Source: Megascapheus bottae (lineage: Eukaryota; Chordata; Mammalia; Rodentia; Geomyidae). Taken from it: DNA of 64,000 nucleotides. Numbering within the stretch: position 1 is the stretch's first letter; each line of letters opens with the position of its first letter. Under the pieces are notes generated by a model, which had not been told where the DNA came from, did not search any database, and saw only the letters and a program-made list of their open reading frames with translations. The translations under genes were made by a program, and so were the position numbers. Of this stretch, positions 20,124 to 32,005 are shown in pieces. Location: positions 62,001 to 126,000 of the forward strand of contig JANJXV010000189.1 of assembly GCA_024803745.1 (NCBI GenBank), given 5' to 3'.

Positions 20124-20572
20124 CTTTGCAATGGACACTATCCACACAAGTGTACTCTCCGAGGCTTGTGTGGACTGTGAATTCCTGGGAGGACCCCGGG
20201 GTTCTGAGTCCTCTGAGCCATTGTGATGTCACCTCTGCACAGCTCTTCCCTTGAGCCCTTGATTATGACCCAAGCTTTGCAAGGTACCCTGTTCAGGCCT
20301 TTTTCTGCCTTGCCCAGGCCGACCACTGGCCATTGTGACCCAAAGCCCCTGGACCAGTGGCCCCTCATAGAGCTAGGTCAGAGGCTCTGGCTGAAGGAGA
20401 TCTATCAAGGTGGGGTCTTAAGCACACAGCCTTGCCCTATCCAGATGTGACCCTGGATAGGAGAGGATGACTCTCACCACTCCAAAGACTCCCAGAACTC
20501 TCAGGGATTCAACCTCCTGATTCCTTGTCTCACCAAAGTCAGAAAGTGACACACATCTCTGAGGGACTGCTT

Positions 20573-21230
20573 TGACAGGGAACACTTGCTAGGAGATCAG
20601 ATGCACTGAAACAAATGCAACTCCACCAACTCTTCTAGTCCTGCAGAAGGGTTCAGAAAATGCTACTTGATGGTTGACCACGTGCTCCTCTGCTCCACAG
20701 ATAGATGCAGGTGACTGAGCCTCAGAGAACATGCCCTGGGTCCTAGAACCTGCCCCATCCCTCCCACGACCCACAGAACTGAGCCCTCTATGTCCTTTCT
20801 GTAGACAGCCATGGAGCCAGGGGTCAGACTCACTGGAGCCTGTAGGTGCCCAATTCTGAGAAGCCCTCCCCTGGACCTAGCCTGACCACAGCACCTGACT
20901 TCGGAAAAGTGAATCCCAGTGTGGGAGCTCCATTACCCAGTAGATTGAACTTGTGACTTGGGGAGACTGTGCATTCCACGTTGCTCTCTCCTAGCCGGCC
21001 TCCCCTCACAACTCCTAATGACTCATCTGACACAGTCATGGCTGTCCCCTGGACTGGACTCTGGTTTAAAGGTGCACCAATTCCATCCAACAGACAAGAG
21101 AAAGAAGAGAAAAGAGACTAAAGGAAATAATAGGACTGAGATTCAGCGAAGTGGGTCACTCTGTCCCCCTTTCTGTCTCAGTAGTATCAGTGCCACCATG
21201 AGTGCCTCCTCCAGCCCCAGTGAATGTATG
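20573..21230. repeat. Right copy of the duplicated RalGEF 5' flank
   Basis: Upstream flank of the minus-strand RalGEF-like gene, paired with the first ~900 bp of the window. Homology stops shortly after ccaccatgagtgcctcc, about 200 bp before the first recognisable Sema4d-like exon. The edge of this duplication therefore probably marks the junction that removed the 5' part of that semaphorin copy. Confidence 0.8.
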
Positions 21231-21435
21231 ACCTGCGGAAATGGCAGAGATAAAATTAGACTAGTGAACTTATAGTTTATGCATATCCAGTTTATTATAT
21301 CCTTAAATAGTCCAACACTACTTGTTCCACAGTCTGTGGAAAAAATAGGCCATTGTATGAAGAGGTCAGGGAGAGAAGCTCAGAACAGACTTTATAATTT
21401 GGACAAATAGCCAGGTGATTTTTATTTCCCCCCAG

Positions 21436-21534
21436 ACAGATTGCCTCAACTACATTCAGGTGCTTCAACCTCTCAATGCCAGCTTCCTGTATGTGTGTGG
21501 GACCAGCGCATTCCAGCCCACTTGTGACTACCTG
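21436..21534 (+). pseudogene. Sema4d-like exon 4 (sema domain)
   Basis: Acceptor tttcccccccag-like tract, donor gtaaga. Encodes [12 protein letters not shown] and [15 protein letters not shown], the first conserved blade of the SEMA4D propeller including the CGT..F.P.C motif. Intact. Confidence 0.9.
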
Positions 21535-21683
21535 GTAAGACCATGGACTTTCCCTGTGGGTCAGTTGGGCCTCACAACAGCCTGAACAGTGATTAAAGAA
21601 GAATGGAGAACTCTAAGGAGGCATAAGATCATTTGTACCCCCAAAACATGCGTGTATTATGAGGTCAGCCATGGAGACATCTC

Positions 21684-21685
<2 letters not shown>

Positions 21686-21727
<42 letters not shown>

Positions 21728-21742
21728 CACGCGCGTGTGTGC
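21686..21742. repeat. (GT)n / (GC)n microsatellite
   Basis: About 17 GT units followed by alternating gcgcgcgcac; this alternating purine-pyrimidine run is a potential Z-DNA former. Confidence 0.95.
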
Positions 21743-22017
21743 AGGGCGGTCGGGGGGCGGGGGGAGCGGGGCGTGGTTAGTGATGCTTCTCTGTAAAGAT
21801 TCACCACTCTTTGAAAAGAATGTACAGCCCACATGGCTCCTTTTTGTTCTTTGTCCACAGCTGAAGTGTGGCTCAAGGCAGGGTTCGGGGGATTCATGGC
21901 ACTGGTGAAACACTCTAGAAAATGAACTGCTGACAGCTGCAGCTGTGTGCTTAGACCCCAGAAGCCTGGCTGAAAATCCAGATGTCTTAGGATGCCTTTG
22001 CTTTCATTCAATTGTAG

Positions 22018-22111
22018 AACTTAACATCCTTTGAGCTTCTGGGAAGAAATGAAGAAGGCAAAGGCAAGTGTCCCTACGATCCTGCACACAGTCACACATC
22101 CGTCATGGTTG
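22018..22111 (+). pseudogene. Sema4d-like exon 5 (sema domain)
   Basis: Acceptor aattgtag, donor gtgagt. Encodes NLTSFELLGRNEEGKGKCPY, then DPAHSHTSVMV, close to the SEMA4D GKGRCPFDPAHS..S block. Intact, phase 1 out. Confidence 0.9.
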
Positions 22112-22235
22112 GTGAGTCCTTCTCCTCAGGCTTTCTCCCTGGAGTTTATGGCCAAATGTTCTATGCTCACATAGAATAATAAGTCCAATTCCTTCTTTTG
22201 TCTTTCTCCCCTGGTCTCATTTCTTTGTGTGTGTG

Positions 22236-22470
22236 GATGGGGAAGGGAAAGGGCTAGTACTGGGGTTTGTACTCAAAGTCTGGGCACTGTCCTTGAGCTT
22301 TATTGCTCAAGACAAGTGCTCTCCCACTTGAACCAGAGCTCTACTTATGGCTTTTTGATGGTTGATTGGAGGTAAGAGTCTCACAGACTTTCCTACCTGG
22401 GCTGGATATGAACCATAACCCTTAGATCTCAGCCTTCTGAACAGCTAGTGTAAGCCACTAGGGCTGGCCC
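22236..22470 (-). repeat. B1-ID composite SINE, antisense
   Basis: Read on the plus strand: tttgtactcaaagtctgggc, ctcccacttgaaccagagct, then taagagtctcacagactttc and a B1 tail ending gagctagtg-like sequence. This is an ID half followed by a B1 half in reverse. Confidence 0.75.
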
Positions 22471-22478
22471 CCTGATCT

Positions 22479-22480
<2 letters not shown>

Positions 22481-22529
<49 letters not shown>
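22481..22529. repeat. (GT)n microsatellite
   Basis: About 24 uninterrupted GT units between two antisense SINEs. Confidence 0.95.
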
Positions 22530-22532
<3 letters not shown>

Positions 22533-22776
22533 TGATACTCTGGCTTGAGTTCCAGGGCCTGAGCACTCTCCCTGAGCTTCTTTTGCTTAAAGCTATCACT
22601 TTGCCACTTGAGCCACAGCTCTACTTCTCGGTTCTCTTCCCCCCCACCCCCACGTAGTTTATTGCAGATGAGAATCTCATGGACTTTCTTGCCTAGCTGT
22701 CTTAGAACTCTGATCCTCAAATCCTAGCCTCTTGAGTAGCTAGGATTACAGATGTGAGCCACTGGTGACTGGCCCT
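22530..22776 (-). repeat. B1-ID composite SINE, antisense
   Basis: Contains gccacttgagccacagctct, then agaatctcatggactttctt and gagtagctaggattacagat, the ID and B1 halves in antisense. It directly follows the GT run. Confidence 0.8.
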
Positions 22777-23593
22777 GGTCTCATTTTAATATCAGCTGCC
22801 TCAAAAGTAGGTATTTATCCTTTGGCACAGACTCCTGAAGAAGAGTTGAAATCATCATCCAAAGGGATAGCCACCACTGAGGTAGCAATACTACTTTACA
22901 TCCATCTTTGGTAATCACTGTTCAGACATTCCTCTTTGGGAGAGAGATTAGCCCCGGAAACATGAGCTGCCTACAGTGGTCTCATGTTTCAGCAGTGGCC
23001 TGTAGCTCTTAGAGGTGTGTACTACTATACAGTGCCTAGATTAGAATAATTCCATTCACAGTTTTTCCACTCTATGATGAAGGGAGGTACATTGTATGGC
23101 CATTCAACATTTTCCTTTAGTGCAATGTTCAGTGCATTGCACCTGATTTCAAAACAGACCTTGAGTGAGGAGCTTTGGCCCTCCGTATAGACTACATAAG
23201 TGTTCTGAGCACAAGTATGGTTGGCAAGGTAAACTATGTTGTTTGAATGAAAGTGTGTCTCAAGTGACAGTGTTTTCAACTTGGGATGGTTCTGTAACAT
23301 ATGGTATAGAAAGGTGCATTTGTCATTCCTTCATTGGATGTGAGAAGTGGTTGCTTGCATCCAGTCACTGCTTGGAAACCTCAGTGATGCAATTGAACAT
23401 GGCATCCACTGTTATTCCAAAGAAAAGACATGGCTGCAGGAACTAGAGGGCATCTCAGAAGTTGGGAAGCTGCTTTTGTCTTCTACAGTGGTACTTCATT
23501 AAGTTACAAAGAAATTTATCTTGATGCCACAAAGGAGGGGTTGTTCTAATTATTTTTTTAATCTCCCTCTTCCATGTTCCTGGGGTATTAAAG

Positions 23594-23707
23594 ATGGAGA
23601 GCTATATTCTGGGACAGAATAGAATTTTTTAGGAAGCCGGTACACCATCTCTCGAAATCCTTCCCACAATGTTTTGCGTGCAGAAGACAACATCCAATGG
23701 CTGTATG
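23594..23707 (+). pseudogene. Sema4d-like exon 6 with nonsense codon
   Basis: Frame from exon 5 continues DGELYSGTE, then TAG at 23620-23622, then NFLGS and a region aligning with the SEMA4D segment that ends IPWLN. The splice sites (ttaaag acceptor, gtaaga donor) remain. The stop truncates the sema domain early and is the clearest inactivating lesion. Confidence 0.85.
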
Positions 23708-24554
23708 GTAAGATGCTCTGTAATGGTAAGATGTTACAGTGCACTCTGGGTGGCCACTTCTCTTCTTGTTTTCCCTGACCTTTCAGCATCCTGGACTGTT
23801 TACACCTTAGAGGCAATGGAACTTTTCAGAGACTTGGCCAGAAACCAGGGCATCCTATTTGGTTTATTCGATGCTAACAGAGCACTATGTTAAGGTCATA
23901 TTAACCTCCTATGCTGAGAGATTTCTGTAACTGACCCTTGACTTAATGACAAACTCAGATTTGTCACATTAGGAGTTATTTTGGCATGACAATAAAAGCT
24001 CAGGTTTTATGCCACACCTCCAGCGCCTGCTACCTCCAGATGACAGCTGGCTTATGTGTGACTCTGGGAACAGGTGGTAAGGTGCTGGTGATTGGCTTTT
24101 TCCTGTGGAGAGGGGAGTGGCCAGAGATATTCTAGGACTCCTTAAAACCTCTAGACAACCTTTGGGGATGGATACTGTGGTCTGATATGCAGAGGCAGCT
24201 GACTTTTCTTCAGAGTTGGCCAGAGTCTTAGAGGAACTGCTTCGTTTGGCCAGGGTCAATTGGTTTGGGTCTGTACTTTATAGCAGAAGAGGCTCTGCTT
24301 TCCAGCAGGAACATTGTCTTGTAGGGCCAGAATCAGGGCCATCTTTCTGAACTTGAGGACAGTGAGGCAGACATGACTGGGCATGGTACTGTCACCATTC
24401 CTGGCTCTGTAGTTTGATTCCAACATGGCGCACACACTCCAGATATATTTGTAGGGAAGTCCCTGACCCCAAAGCTGCACTGACTGCCTGTGACACCATG
24501 GGAGTAGGTGGTGACACACTCTGTGTAAGGACAATCAGTCTCGTGTCTCTGCAG

Positions 24555-24706
24555 AGCCTAGATTCGTCTATTCGGATGTGATCCGGAAAAGCTCTGATAG
24601 TCCTGGGCATGATGATGACAAGGTTTACTTCTTCTTCACTGAAGTGTCTATGGAGTATGACTTTATTTCCAAGTTAAAGGTCCCCCGCGTTGCCAGAGTG
24701 TGCAAG
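24555..24706 (+). pseudogene. Sema4d-like exon 7 (sema domain)
   Basis: Encodes EPRFVYSDVIRKSSDSP, then KVYFFFTEVSMEYDF and RVARVCK, the highly conserved VYFFF.E.. and RVARVCK motifs of class 4 semaphorins. Acceptor ctctgcag, donor gtgagc. Confidence 0.92.
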
Positions 24707-25180
24707 GTGAGCCCTGATCTCCCTGCTGACCTAGAAGTTCTTTCCATTCTGTGGGAGCAGGCCTGGAAAAGCATCTTTTCCTGCCCCCCCCCCAATCCAT
24801 TCCTGCCATATCATTCACTGTTGAGAGGCCTGGCAGGTTCCATATATTTGTTATCAGAACCCCAGCTCTCTTCCCTCCTCCCTTTCCCTCCACCAAGTGT
24901 CCACGGGAACTAAGATGACAACGGCACCCAGGCTGCACCCCTTAGCACTGTCCTTAGACCTCCCCAGGGCTGTAGGAAAAGTTAGGCTTTGTTGAGTGTG
25001 CCAAGTAGATTCTCTGGGACTTAGAATCCCACTATTAGGAGCTCTTAGTCAACTCAAGAATGAATCACAAATTAGTAAGGGAAGGCTAAGAAGTGAGAAC
25101 TACACTTCAAAATGTTTATCAGGCCCAAAGCTTGAAGTATATGTGTGTGGAGATATTGGTGGCAAGGATGTATGTTCTTT

Positions 25181-25376
25181 TTTATTTTTGCCAGTCCTGA
25201 GGCTTGAACTCAGGGCCTGAGCACTGTCCTTGGCCTTTTTCAAGGTTAGAGCTCTACCACTTGAGCCACAGCACCACTTCTGGCTCTTTCTATGTATGTG
25301 CTACCATGGAATCAAATTTGGATCTTTGTGCATGCTTAGGCAAGCACTCTACCACTAGGCCAAACTCCCAGCCTGG
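25181..25376 (-). repeat. Dimeric ID-type SINE, antisense
   Basis: Begins tttttgccagtcctgaggct, includes taccacttgagccacagcac and ends actaggccaaactcccagcc, the reverse of the ID dimer seen at 29.6 kb. Confidence 0.85.
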
Positions 25377-27116
25377 CAAGGATGTCTTAAAAGCAGATGC
25401 ATAACACCAGAGAACTGCCATGGGTAGAGTTAGCAAACCTCAAGGTAGCTTAGCTGGCATTTTAGGAAAGGCAGGGTGACATCAGGACTCACAAAAGATG
25501 ATTAGCTGCAGCTAATCCTCCATGGAAGTCATTCAGTTCCCAGTTGCCCGGTGACCTTTCCATGAGGTGATCATTATTGGAACCTCTCCAGTCAGTAAGA
25601 GTGATCTCATGCCACTGATACACACAATTGGAGGCTTAAGTGTGCTCTCCCCTTAACAGCCTAGCACACGAGGCAGAAAGTGGGTGCTGTGTGTATCTGA
25701 GTTGTTTGTCTAGCTCTTCTCTAGCCAGGGCTCACTTAGTTATCAGGTTTCTCTTAACCCATGGCTATCTCACTTCCCAGCTTGCAGAGAGTGAACCACC
25801 CCTGTTCAGGCCAGGATGGTGCATGGCAGTCCTAGTGGATGGTTAATGCAAAAGCAGGGCTCCCAGAAGGTATTTGAGCCACTCTAACAGCAGCCCAGCC
25901 TGAGCTGTCCATGCCTTCACTCTCCACCACCACTGTAGTTCCATAGCTGTCAGGATACGAACAATGGACCTACTTTGGCTAATCGTGACACCTAGCCCTG
26001 GGATAAGGGTTTGCATGGCATCTATGACCAAGATCATGCAATATACCCCACCAAATTCATGCTATGAGGCTTGGCCTAAGGACTTCTGTCGTCCCCTCAG
26101 AATCCTTTTCTTGTCCTGTATCTTGTCTCACTGCCGGTCTGAGATGTGCACTTATCTCCCCATCGATGCCACGCTGTACACACAGACCTCAGATGCCTAT
26201 GAGTCTGCTAAAACATCAGAAGGAAAAATAAAGGCTTCTTACATGCTTCATCATTTGCCTTCCTATGATTACATGGTAGACATGAGAAAGGAGTAGGCTT
26301 GCATTGTGTCCCAGATAAAAGAAGACTCTTTCATGTTATATTCTTTGGCAAGCATGCCTTCTATTTTTAGTTCACTGGTTTCCAGGACCCATTCATTCTA
26401 AGAATTCCCAGTGGATGCCTAAAACCATAGACAACGCTGAATCTTTATGCACTGTTTTCCTATACACATATGCCTTAGTCTATAAAGTAGATAAAATAAG
26501 GAATTAGCTGTAATAAATGATAAATAGAACAGAATCTCAATCTCTGTAACTGAAATCATGGGGAGGTAACCATAGAGAAGGTAGATCAGTTTTATTCTCT
26601 CCCAGCCATGAAGTCCTGAGAGTTCACAGTTGACTCCTCTCAGCCCTTGGCCACTGCACAGTGTTTAAGGACCACCTAGTTGTCAGCATGGAATCAGAAG
26701 TTTGGATCTGTCAAAGAGGACATGCATCCATTTATCCAAGAGAAGTCTCATGTCTAGAGGCTGCCTGCCACCAACCAGGTCCATATGGTTCCCTTACAGG
26801 TTATTTGGAGATGGACAGGAGCCAAGAAACAGTCTCGTTGAGTCAGAACCCAGTGGCATTCAGAGTGCTGTGGAACAGTTGTAATTAGATGAGTTATCAT
26901 TAGATGAGTTTTAAGAGAGAGGATTTTTATTTGTTTTATTTTGAGCCAGAAAGCCTGATCTGAGCTAGCAGGAAAGTGTCTGCTTTCCTTTTACTCAGCA
27001 AGGCTTGTCCAGGTCATGCTATAAACTACTGAGGTTGGGTATTACACCCTGCATGCAGACCACATGCGGATGGGACATCCAGGTTCCCTTACCATGTCTT
27101 GTCTCTGGGGTTTCAG

Positions 27117-27292
27117 GGAGACCGAGGGGGTCTGAGGATCTTACAGAAGAAGTGGACCTCTTTCCTGAAGGCTAGGCTGATCTGCTCCCAGGCAGACATA
27201 GGTCTGACCTTCGACATATTACAAGATGTCTTTATACTGCGGTCCCCAGACCTCAAGGAGCCTGTGTTCTATGCACTCTTCACCCCACAGCT
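27117..27292 (+). pseudogene. Sema4d-like exon 8 (sema domain)
   Basis: Encodes [20 protein letters not shown], then LICSQ and VFYALFTPQ, matching [21 protein letters not shown] of SEMA4D. Intact, with acceptor ggtttcag and donor gtaagt. Confidence 0.92.
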
Positions 27293-27374
27293 GTAAGTAC
27301 TGCCCTGGGAAAATGGCATCTGTTCCCCAGTGCCCAGCTTCACTTCATGCACTCACATGGCCTGTCCTTTGCAG

Positions 27375-27531
27375 GAACAACGTGGGCCTGTCAGCAGTGT
27401 GTGCCTACACGCTATCCACGGTGGAGGCAGTGTTCTCTCATGGCAAGTACATGCAGAGGGTCACAGTGGAGAAGTCTCACATCAAGTGGGTACCCTACTA
27501 TGATCTGGTGCCCACTCCACGGCCTGGAGAG
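27375..27531 (+). pseudogene. Sema4d-like exon 9 (sema domain)
   Basis: Encodes [20 protein letters not shown], then SHGKYM and PRPGE, matching SEMA4[14 protein letters not shown]...VFSHGKYM. Intact, donor gtgagc. Confidence 0.92.
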
Positions 27532-27870
27532 GTGAGCAGGGCAGGGGCTCTAAGGGAAAGGTTTTTGTCCCTGTTCAAGAGTCTAGGACCCACAAGTGCA
27601 GGGCCTCCTAGAAGGTGAGTCTTCTGGCCACCATGCGTCTATACCATGCCCAGCATCCACTGGGCCTGAGAACTAAAGAGGGCAACTTTACCCTTTTCTA
27701 TATATTGTGCAACAAGTCTCAGAACACTCTTCCCAAAGGAATGTGATACTGTATTTTTGTGGAACTGATTTTGCACAATGCAGTTCAGTTTCCTGCAGAG
27801 AAACACATAATTTCTCTACCAGTGATTTTCACTGTCATGAACTATTCTGTCTACTAGTCAATAGGAGTCC

Positions 27871-28068
27871 CTTTTTTTTCTTTGCCAGTTCTGGGCTTGA
27901 ACTCAGGGTCTGGGCCCTGTCCTTGGACTTTCTCAAGGCCAAAACTCTACCACTTGAGCCTCAGCACTACTTCTGGCTTTTTTCTATGTATGTGGTACTG
28001 AGGAATCGAACCTGGGTCTTCCTGCATGCTAGGCAAGAACTCTACTACTAGGCCAAACTCTGGGCCCA
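27871..28068 (-). repeat. Dimeric ID-type SINE, antisense
   Basis: T-rich start, then gccagttctgggcttgaact, ctaccacttgagcctcagca and ctactaggccaaactctggg. Same family and orientation as the 25.2 kb copy; it lies in an intron of the semaphorin pseudogene. Confidence 0.85.
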
Positions 28069-28884
28069 ATAGGAGTCACTTTTTATTTTCTTCTAAGACA
28101 AAAAGAATAAAAAAGAAGTTTTAAGCTAATTTGGATGCCCCACTCATTGTTTGTCATGTAGTAAATGGGCCCTAACCTGTCTCCCCCACCCCTCCCCACC
28201 AGCTCTGGATATCTGGCCCTGACCAGACATAATCAGTTCTTTCTTTTGTGTGCACTGTGTTCAATAAAAATTAGTTTCTTGTACTCACTAACTTTGGGAA
28301 GGTCCCAAATTTTAGGAAGCTGGCACCATTTTTCCTCTTTCTCTGTTATTATGGTGGGAATGCCCAGTCTGAGGGTCATATACAACCTGAGAAATTATTT
28401 GGCACATGATGGGGCAGCCATGAAAACTTCCAGTCGGTCTTAGTGGTTGTCTCTAGCCTGCCTGTCTATTATTGATAATATTAAATGGCTGGAGAATGAT
28501 GTTATCAATATCCAAAATGGCCTCTAGAAGAAAAAAGTTGCTTACCCTTATTTAACATTAGACTGTTTTTTGTCAATGTTTGTTAGAATCCTCATCTTTA
28601 TGGGAAAATTATTATGACAACATGCCTTTAATTTCCAAAGTTTGGAAATTTGTTCACTGGTAGTTAATTCTATACACTGATGATCTGTCAAAATCAGTCA
28701 CATTGTATGGATGTGAGTTGCATCCTCTGGCTTCTGGGAAGAAGTTCTTTAGCTATCCTCTGTCACCATTCTTTGGAGACTAGTCAGTGTGGATCCCTCA
28801 GTGCTATACTTTACATGATTCCCAGCGCTGTCCTTGATTGGTGATGGACAGGCATGTTCACCAGGGAAACTTTTGCCTTCACAG

Positions 28885-29106
28885 TGCATCAACAGCGAGA
28901 CACATGCAGCCAACTACACCAGCTCTTTGAATTTACCAACCCAAACACTGTTATTTGTTAAAGACCACCCTTTGATGGATGACTCAGTGACTCCATAGAC
29001 AACAGGCCCACATTCATCATAAAAGATGTGAACTACACCCAGATTGTGGTGGATAGGACCCAGGCTCTGGATGGAACCATCTATGATGTCATGTTTCTCA
29101 GCACAG
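28885..29106 (+). pseudogene. Sema4d-like exon 10 with frameshift
   Basis: Reads [18 protein letters not shown] through [13 protein letters not shown] and then hits TAG. One base is missing near 28994; in the shifted frame homology resumes as VNYTQIVVDRTQALDGT. Splice sites are kept. Confidence 0.88.
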
Positions 29107-29603
29107 GTAGGTTCTGGGGAAGTCACAGTCAAAGTGTGTCTGTGTCCTTGGGTAAGAGACTGGAAGTGTACTTAAGATCCTTTGTGGGTAGATCTGACAT
29201 CTCTCTTCAGGTAGGCCAAGTAGTTATAAAAGCATGAAAGAATTATGGCATCTGGGCTTCCAGATCTCTGTGACTAGAGAGCTTGTTTGAACATTCAAGG
29301 CTTGGCCTGCATCTGGGATGGGCTCCTGCAAAGAAGTCCCTGTTGTGGGAATGGAGTGATACCCTTGAGTGCTGCAATTGTGAGCACTGAGCATCCTGGC
29401 ATTTCCTAAGTGCTGCTTGGAGGCTTTTTTCCTATCCCTGGAAGGAGCCAGGCTGAGATAGGTCCTGATCTGTGGCTGGGGATGGGGGGAATACACTTCC
29501 TTTAGGACCAGTACTCTTGCCACAGCAGCTGACAGAGCCTTAAGCCCACCCTGAGGACTTCCCAGCTGATTTGTATGCCCTAGGAATAAAAGCTTATGCT
29601 TTG

Positions 29604-29798
29604 TGTGCCAGGAGTTTGGCCTAGTGGTAGAGTGCTTGCCCAGCATGCATGAAGACCTGGCTTCAATTCCTCGGTACTGCATATATATATATAGAAAAAG
29701 CCTGAAATGGTGCTGTGGCTCAAGTGCAGAGCACTAGACTTAAGACAGCCCAAGGACAGTGCTCAGGCCATGAGTACAAGCCCCAGGACTGGCAAAAG
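29604..29798 (+). repeat. Dimeric ID-type SINE with perfect target duplication
   Basis: Flanked by the 16-bp direct repeat aaagcttatgctttgt at 29588-29603 and 29799-29814. Contains gagtttggcctagtggtaga, a B box and a second ID unit with gtggctcaagtgcagagcac. A young insertion in a semaphorin intron. Confidence 0.92.
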
Positions 29799-30047
29799 AA
29801 AGCTTATGCTTTGTAAGAAAATCAGAATAACCTGTAACTTGAGTTTCAAATAGATTATTTGTCAGAGGCTTTCTCTTTTAGTTCTTGTGCAACACTGTCC
29901 TCTTAATCGAAGCATCTAATTGAGGGAGTAATTTGGGAGTGCAGAAGGGGGAGTATTGGCTCCTGAGTGACCTTGGTGACCTTGATTTGGTGACCTAGGT
30001 GTGTCCCTCTGGGGCTGCCTCACTGACCTGTGGTTTTGGCCTTGCAG

Positions 30048-30163
30048 ACCAGGGCACCTTGTACAAAGCAGTCAGCCTAAAGAATGGTATGCATGTCATT
30101 GAGGAGACACAGCTTTTCCAGAAACCTGAACCAGTTCAAACCCTACTATTGTCTTCGAAGAAG
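30048..30163 (+). pseudogene. Sema4d-like exon 11 (sema domain)
   Basis: Encodes [12 protein letters not shown], then [20 protein letters not shown], close to SEMA4D. Acceptor ccttgcag, donor gtaacg. Confidence 0.9.
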
Positions 30164-30752
30164 GTAACGGGGCCCAGACAGCAGGTCTGGTGGCTGCCTT
30201 GGTGCGTGGCTTTGCAGGGCTGTCATGTGATACTGGCTAAACTAGTGTTGGCCATGCTGTTTTTCCTGGCCCAGATGTGCTAGCCTTCAGAATGGAGGAA
30301 GGCAGAACTAGGGAGACAGAACTTCACTGAGTTCCTACAGCACAAGGCCAGTGTCAAGGTGAAACAGTCCTTGCATCATGGGAAGGAATGTTCTTGTTAC
30401 CTGAACCAGTGAGATCAGACTGTGTTGGCTCTATGTCATGGTAAATACAGACTTGTCCATGTATGAACTCCTAAGAGAAACAATAGGATACTTAATAGCT
30501 CATTATTGACATCGTGCTTCCTCCTGAACTAAGGACTACAAATGTTTTCTGCTAAGAAATTGACAGTGGATTCTGGAGGATGGGAAGCTGGAAGTCTGGC
30601 CTATAGGCCCTTAATTCAGCCTGTAGCTCCATTTATCCTGGAGAAGACATAGAATAGGCCTCCTCTTAGACTCTGGTTTTAGCATGCCATGAGCTTGTTA
30701 TGGCTAATAATAATAATAATCATATTTTTTCTGTTCACCTTATAAAAACTGC

Positions 30753-30995
30753 AGGGCCAGGCACGGATGGTCCATACCTGCATATCCTAGCTACTCAGGA
30801 GGCTGAGATCTGAGGATCATAGTTCAAAGCCAGCCTGGGTAGGGAAATCTATGAGACTCTTATCTCCAATTAACCACCTAAAATCTGGAAGTTTAGCAGT
30901 TTCTCCAAGTGGTAGAACATGAGCCTTGAGAAAAAAAAAAAAGCTCAGGGACAGTGCCCAGGCTCTGAATTCAAACTCCATGACCACACAAAAAA
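30753..30995 (+). repeat. B1-ID composite SINE, sense
   Basis: B1 half (cctagctactcaggaggctg, gttcaaagccagcctgggta) followed by an ID half (ctccaagtggtagaacatga) and a poly(A)-like internal run. Confidence 0.85.
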
Positions 30996-31506
30996 GTACA
31001 GCAAAGGTATCAATGTATGTGAATGAATGTACCTTCTCTCTGGCAAATATCATGTAACCCTTTTATTAATCACAATAAAAATATTTTTTGAAAAAAAGTA
31101 TAGCAAAACCCTTTACCTGGAGAGTTGTATAGGAATGGCTTAGGTTGGAAGTATTGGATTTCACCCTGCTGATTGTAGCTTACCATCATCCGTCACATTT
31201 CCACCTGGCTGTGGAAAGTGTTACTACCCTCTTTTACACCTAAAATGGAGCAACGAAGAACAGAATGTAGACAAGTCCATTTCCTGAGGGCTGTGTATTG
31301 GCCTTGTTTCCCTGGGCAGCCAGCCATGTGCTCTGCACCTCTGATTCTTCCCCATAGACTGGCAGGAAAGGCACCTCCTCTCTGGGTCACCGTGACAGTT
31401 CCACAGCCTTGTGAAGCACCACTTCCATAGTGAGAAGCTGTGAGCTGTGCCTATACTTGTCTCTACCAAAAGGTGGCACAGAGCAAGAGACTTGCTCAGT
31501 TCTTGT

Positions 31507-31868
31507 CTGAATGCACCACATACACCATGCATCTATCACGTGTACCCCATATCCTACCACATACTCCACACATGAGATCAGACATACATCCTATCACACA
31601 ACACACTACATACACCACAGACATGCTGTGTGTTCACTACATTACACCATACTCATACAGCCAGTACCCCACCACATACCATACATACATATCATAGTAA
31701 ACATATACAGACACCATTTGTCACACCACAGACTTTACACTTACCACATGCAAACCACACACATCAAACACCATGCATAACAAAACACCACACACTATAC
31801 TACATATAACATACATTCTCCAGGAACATCATATCCAACATCACACAACTACATGCACCACATATTTA

Positions 31869-31905
<37 letters not shown>

Positions 31906-32005
31906 AAACGCACATAGGCTACATAGACACTGCAAGAATTATACTATACACCTAAACACATATATCACATCACACCACATTATACAACATCCACCTTTAT
32001 CGTGC
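31507..32005. repeat. CA/CATAC-rich degenerate satellite block
   Basis: About 500 bp almost devoid of G on the plus strand, made of acatac, catacac and accacat words plus a pure (CA)n at ~31870-31902. It lies in an intron of the semaphorin pseudogene. Open frames rich in His, Thr and Tyr here are products of the repeat. Confidence 0.8.

Noticed and set aside
31440..31955. His/Thr/Tyr-rich frames
   Set aside because: They are translations of the CATAC-rich satellite and not genes.
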